A DNA stretch of 64,000 nucleotides, taken from positions 14,632,001 through 14,696,000 of the forward strand of contig JAGUCH010000001.1 of assembly GCA_019096065.1 (NCBI GenBank). Direction: 5' to 3'. The position numbers and the translations under genes were made by a program. This document shows positions 60,201 through 64,000 of the stretch, in pieces (the stretch's first letter is position 1; every line of letters begins with the position of its first letter). This stretch comes from Paracyclopina nana. Lineage: Eukaryota > Arthropoda > Copepoda > Cyclopoida > Cyclopettidae. The notes beneath the pieces were generated by a model, which saw only the letters and a list, made by a program, of their open reading frames with translations, was not told where the DNA came from and did no database searches.

Positions 60201-62406
60201 TGGTTTTCATAACAATAACGAGATGACGAAGGCCGCCAAAAGTAACTCTGACAAGAATAGCAATGTGGTCATCGTTTCGCCAATGCATTATGCCACTCCC
60301 AAGGCCGCAACCAAAATACAGCTGGTGCCAGACTTTCATCAGGGAAAACACGACATGGGTAAGCTGAACATGAATTATTAAGCTATCATATTCTGCTCTT
60401 TTCAAAGCCATCCATGCAATACATTTTTCCTTGGAAGGCTTTCTATTTTTATTAATTTAATCTTTTTGCAGTGATCCCTCAACCTGTGTACATGAATGCA
60501 GAAGAAATGGAAAAGATGCGAAAGATTCGCGAAACTGAGCCCGGGGGACTTGGCCTGGTCCGTAGTGAGTCCAGATGCAGCCAAATCTCCTCAAAGAACA
60601 TGGATGACTGCATCTCTGAGGATGACTTGAAAACCCCCACAGTCGAAGAACTGGCCTTTCCTGGCCAAAAAGTAATTTGGAAGAGCCCTATGAAAATACA
60701 ATTTTTAATCCAATTCATTTTATCCCTTTAGATGCCAGAAGATGCGAGCTCCAGCTCCAGTTCTGGTTCCTCTGGCTACGGAAGTCAAAGTGCCATCAAA
60801 TTAGATGAGCCTCCACTAATGATTTCAGAAGGTATATGAAAGCCTCCATTCAATTCCTGTTGTTTTTGCACGTGTGTTCTGAGTTTCACTTTTGGATATA
60901 CTATGTAGTTTTGATGTTTGATTTTGTGCACACACCACTTTTTCTTCTTGTAGGTTTTTCTTCTCGGATTGTTGACAGCAACAACTCGTCCCTGAATAAC
61001 AATTACACTAAACACTTTTACACGATTCACAACAGTACTAGTACCACATTGGACAGACCACGCAGACTCTATGATTCACCCATTGTAGAAAATATCATCA
61101 GCAACAGCACACGTCCTGACACAAACCACCACAGATTTAATTTTAACAGAACCTCACTCAACATTTACAACAACACAGCTAGAAGAGCTCCTTCCAATTC
61201 CTACACAGCAACTTTGAGAAGAAGTGACTCTTACTCACCAGGTACAGTTTTCTCATATGTTTACGCGAATGCTTCATTTCCTGGGCCCTTATTGCACTTG
61301 ACCGTATGTAATGTCCTGGATAGTAATCTGCTTTGTTGCTTTTACGCCAGCCATTTACGGTAGCATACTACGTACCCTTTATTGTGCATATATGCCTTTC
61401 TACTTTATGGTTTATGTCAACCATGTTATGCTAAAGCTTATGCCCTTTACAGGCCTATACCTTTACGTACAAGCTGCTTGTATGGCTTTGCTGCATAATG
61501 GAAAAACTAGTGAAACATACTTGAAAAAGAGCTTTCATCTTTGCAGGCATGTCAAGTGTGAGCACGAATGGTCGGACTTCATTTGTGAGAAGCATTTCAG
61601 CCAATTCAGGTCGGCCTCCACCTCCTCCAATCCGAAGATCATCCTCAATTTCCTCTCAGGACGATTGCAGCAGGCCTCACAGCTTTAAGCCACCCCTGAC
61701 TGAAGAGGACGACATCACGCCCCATGGATCAGTTGAGAATGTCAGCATTGCTTCACCGCCACCTGGTGAAGACCGGCTCTCACTTGAGGCCATGGTAGCA
61801 AAAGCCTCGTGCGTGGCCTCTAACCTGGCCAACTTTGAGGGAGGCCAAAATAAAACGTCCTCCTCTGAGGATTTGAACTTCCCTCCGCCACCTCCCCCTC
61901 AAATGAGCTCGTCCTTTATGGACAGGGATCAGTTCCTTAGGAGATCTTTGACCTTGACCTCAAGGGCTGACAGGGTCAACTTGATCAACTCTTTGACTGA
62001 GAGGATAAGTCAGAGAATGTCCCAGCAACAGCAAAACAACAAACTGGTCATTGCTGTCAACGGCGCCATTCCGTCTGCCTCAACGGCTCCAGAGGTAAAC
62101 AAACAGCTGAGATCAGCTGACGTGAAAGTAAGCAAACAGCCGAAATCAGCTGCCTCGCCAGAGGGTGAAATTTATGGCTTTGGGATGCAATTTCGCGAGT
62201 CGAGCAAGCAATACTTTGACATGTCAGCCTCCTATCCAACTTCTGAGACTGTGGAGAATCAAAAGTTTCTCGACGCACTCAGCTCAAAATTGCTTGGGAA
62301 ACCGATCGAGTCGAAATCCAGGCTGAACGCGGAGATCCAAAGTGGCAGCTTCAATCTGAGGAAAACCAACGGCATTGTCAATGATAAATCTGCTCCCAGA
62401 TTTTGA
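33292..62406 (+). CDS. mim: Missing-in-metastasis / MTSS1 homologue (IMD-WH2 protein)
   Basis: Inverse-BAR protein that bends plasma membrane outward and binds actin. Thirteen coding exons, all phases consistent, 1,048 aa: 33292-33381, 52862-52923, 52986-53059, 55537-55621, 57699-57790, 58279-58655, 58727-59071, 59516-59739, 60009-60358, 60472-60671, 60732-60831, 60954-61241 and 61547-62406. Residues 1 to ~250 form the IMD: KECNALGGLFQQIVNEMK, KAGKLNSSLK, FLDTFQKIADAASNTKG, CLVLPIQSKLEEWKK and EERHRYCNLVASLKPVIDEE. A long Ser/Pro-rich region follows, including GRPPPPPIRRSSS and PPPPPPQMSSS. The C-terminus is a WH2 actin-monomer motif (LNAEIQSGSFNLRKT, ending DKSAPRF), as in vertebrate MTSS1. 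The ATG at 33292 gives the expected short leader to the IMD. Intron 1 is 19,480 bp and contains an antisense gene. Confidence 0.96.
33382..43830 (+). other. MIM intron 1, first part
   Basis: About 10.4 kb of AT-rich sequence. I see no supported gene. A 166-codon ORF at 39744-40244 resembles nothing known to me. Small features are a CATG run near 34051-34070 and a 10-bp unit repeated three times (aagcagctct) at 43002-43031. Confidence 0.6.
43812..43817 (-). terminator. Polyadenylation hexamer for the nested gene
   Basis: Minus-strand AATAAA 13 bases after the stop codon (TAA at 43831-43833), giving a very short 3' UTR. Confidence 0.6.
43831..45752 (-). CDS. Secreted protein with degenerate JmjC/cupin-like domain, nested antisense in MIM intron 1
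   Basis: Three exons, minus strand: 45174-45752, 44495-45108 and 43831-44158; 506 aa. I start at the ATG at 45752 because it gives a textbook signal peptide (MWTRSKFAPFVLFLVMLC). In-frame ATGs at 45785 and 45794 would only bury it. A Lys-rich stretch (KTKKKKVASAPKK) follows, then CDQDLSCAGFTYKGAKG, resembling a PAN/apple-like cysteine motif. The C-terminal third looks like a JmjC/cupin_8 fold: LFLDFWPKGNAASSFL, then HPGEMIYVPQGWSYLVQ. The HxD pair and the distal His of active Fe(II)/2-oxoglutarate enzymes are not visible (Tyr stands where GWxH has His), so it is probably not an active hydroxylase. I do not know a gene name. It is transcribed opposite to its host. Confidence 0.85.
47032..47826. 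repeat. Foldback-like structure: inverted minisatellite arms around a direct array
   Basis: Left arm 47032-47260 is a degenerate 26-28-bp tandem repeat of the type ggaatagaaactactgtgac. Right arm 47661-47826 is the same repeat in reverse complement (gtcacagtagtttctattcc). Between them, 47352-47608 is an array of ~19-bp units built on acttcaggactt. Arms of tandem repeats in inverted orientation are the layout of foldback (FB-like) elements. There is no transposase ORF inside, and I could not fix a target duplication. Confidence 0.65.
48200..48924 (+). promoter_or_regulatory. mim: Possible internal MIM promoter and alternative 5' exon
   Basis: This stretch is more CG-containing than its surroundings (gaggcgcggggaggagg at about 48889) and ends in a strong donor, GAAAA|GTAAGT, at 48925. 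The next coding exon is 3.9 kb downstream. An alternative, non-coding first exon is plausible; no start codon was assigned. Confidence 0.25.
53060..55536 (+). other. MIM intron 3
   Basis: 2,477 bp with no recognisable gene or repeat family. Short ORFs on both strands show no conserved motif. Confidence 0.6.
55622..57698 (+). other. MIM intron 4 with a (CAG)7 tract
   Basis: 2,077 bp. It holds a perfect CAG trinucleotide run of seven units at 56080-56100 and otherwise no feature I can support. Confidence 0.6.
60954..61241 (+). CDS. mim: Asn-rich exon 12 of MIM, possible cassette
   Basis: A 288-bp exon, phase 1 on both sides, so skipping it keeps the frame. It encodes 96 residues rich in Asn, Ser, Thr and Arg (for example NNSSLNNNYTKHFY) and unlike the Ser/Pro-rich flanks. 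I know of no counterpart in vertebrate MTSS1. It is AT-rich but has good borders (CTTGTAG acceptor, CCAG|GTACAG donor). Confidence 0.75.
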
Positions 62407-64000
62407 AACCACCAAAGACTGAATTCACACAGCCAAGATATCTAACAACATTATTCTTCTTATGCTACTACTTTCATGATTATAAACCAGTATTGCGCGG
62501 GCACTAATTGTTTGTACATATATGGATATAATGTATCTCTATTGATGCTAGTCAGGACAATACACACCATCGTACTCTTACCTGAAAAAGCTCGGTGACT
62601 TGTCATAAATATGCACGTAGCTTCTGAAATCTCGCTACATAATGATGGTAGTCTATTTGATAAAGCGGCACGTTGATGAAAGCAGCAAGGTAGCTTTTCG
62701 GAAAGTACTGAAAAGCATTCACTCAACCTTTCTTACAAAATCGAGATGGGCCGAAACAAATTGAGGAATACCTTGAAGTATTGGCACAATCCTTTTTTTA
62801 AGAAAAAAAACTGGATATTAAAAAAAGCATGTTCAAGAAAGGTCTTCGTGGTGCTTTTGAAATCAATCTTCCTCGCTTTGTTTTACTTTCTGCTAAGCTC
62901 TTGGCAATGACAGTGACTGCAAGCAGAGCGAGTGAGTGTGCAAAAAGCTCTCAAATTCGGATTTAACTCCGAGGCTCATATTACTTCTAGAAGAAGTTGT
63001 TGAAGACATTTGTTCAGCCGGGGGAAATGTCTGCCTCCAACAATTGTATACAACAACGCGAGAAGAATCAAAACTCAAAACGGGAAAAATTGGGGATTTT
63101 TTTCCCCGCTGTTAAGCACGCGTCCAACAGGTGGCTCCAGTAAAAGGGGGATAGAGTGGAGATCACGAGACCAATGTCGATTAATGTGAATTCTTGCTTG
63201 GATGCCAAGGCCATTGGGGTACAGTGGGCTGCTTATTATTTTCATAAAGGCTATCCTAGGCATTCCATTGTTGGGCCAAGGCCTCCGTGGAGCTTTTCAG
63301 CAAAATCTACTCTGTTTTTCCCGCTTTTTCTCCAGCCCCAAAACTCAATCTCAATTTGTTTTTTCACCTTTGCTTTGTGCTTAAACCTAGTTAGCGCTGC
63401 AAGCGGAGACACACTAAATTAGTCTCACTCATGCTAAATTTGGAGCCGCAAAGCTGTCAAACTGATTTGGGGGGAAAAGTCGGAAATGCTACAGAAAATG
63501 TTTCCAGTTCATGGCAAAGTCCAACGTTGCTGAACTTTATTTTGGAAGTTGCACTCATGGCCATCATTCAATTGTTAAAAAATGCTACTAAATGCAAGGA
63601 AGAGCAGCCCTCGGGATCACTCATCGGTAATCTTCCTTAAAGAGTGAGCGATGAAGGTATCGAAAGAATGGGCGGCCCAAAGAGATTTTCCAAAGTTCAA
63701 AACGAGTGTGATTTCAGACGCTTTTGACACTGATGACGTTTAGGCAGCTATAATAAAATGAGCGAAAAAAAAATAAGCCAGGGAGTTGTGACGAGAAGTG
63801 AAATTGGAGCTTGATGAAGTTGTGACGATTTAGTAAAGATGATCGCAGCTTAGACCAAAAGTAATTAGTTTTGACGCACGCAAATCTTTCTCGGGGAGAT
63901 GTGCTGAGAATTTCTTGGGGCTTGCTCAGAGGTTCCACACAGATTTATGGGCATACACATTATGCATCAGCTGTTTGCGAAGACTGGAAATTTTTGTGTT
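62407..64000 (+). other. MIM 3' UTR and downstream flank
   Basis: 1.6 kb after the MIM stop codon. An AATAAA at 63752-63757 could be the polyadenylation signal (3' UTR about 1.35 kb); I saw no nearer exact hexamer. No further gene is evident before the window ends. Confidence 0.45.

Overview
The window is nuclear DNA of an invertebrate animal, most likely an arthropod. The evidence is spliced genes with GT-AG introns, many of them only 53-70 bp, and orthologues of insect/crustacean proteins. I cannot name the species. The short introns and a BEL/Pao retrotransposon would suit a crustacean such as a branchiopod, but that is inference.

Layout, left to right. (1) 1-11474, minus strand: neural cadherin CadN, from the signal peptide through the cadherin repeats, first EGF and first laminin-G domain. 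The gene leaves the window at base 1 before its transmembrane segment. It keeps two pairs of duplicated exons that match the mutually exclusive exon modules of arthropod CadN. (2) 11475-14424: intergenic. (3) 14425-28481, minus strand: discs large (dlg1), with L27, three PDZ domains, SH3 and guanylate kinase-like domain in five coding exons. The intron between the SH3 and GUK exons contains a complete 10,551-bp BEL/Pao LTR retrotransposon (15296-25846) with identical 227-bp LTRs and a CTAGT target duplication. It has an intact gag-pol and two extra ORFs after pol. (4) 28482-30470: divergent intergenic region. (5) 30471-32178, plus strand: MAT2B homologue in five exons, complete except for a 2-base deficit in exon 2. 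(6) 33292-62406, plus strand: missing-in-metastasis (MIM/MTSS) gene in 13 coding exons, 1,048 aa, with an N-terminal IMD and C-terminal WH2 motif. Its first intron is 19.5 kb and holds a nested antisense gene (43831-45752) for a secreted protein with a degenerate JmjC/cupin core, plus a foldback-like repeat structure (47032-47826). (7) 62407-64000: downstream sequence.

CadN, Dlg and MIM act in adhesion, cortical scaffolding and membrane/actin shaping, but nothing shows their adjacency is functional. The most unusual item is the retrotransposon's 3' module: an ORF with a basic N-terminus, then an overlapping ORF with a DEDDy-exonuclease-like core lacking part of motif I and a triple zinc knuckle resembling the element's own Gag. 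A 13-bp motif also recurs six times through the element. No tRNA, rRNA or CRISPR feature was seen.
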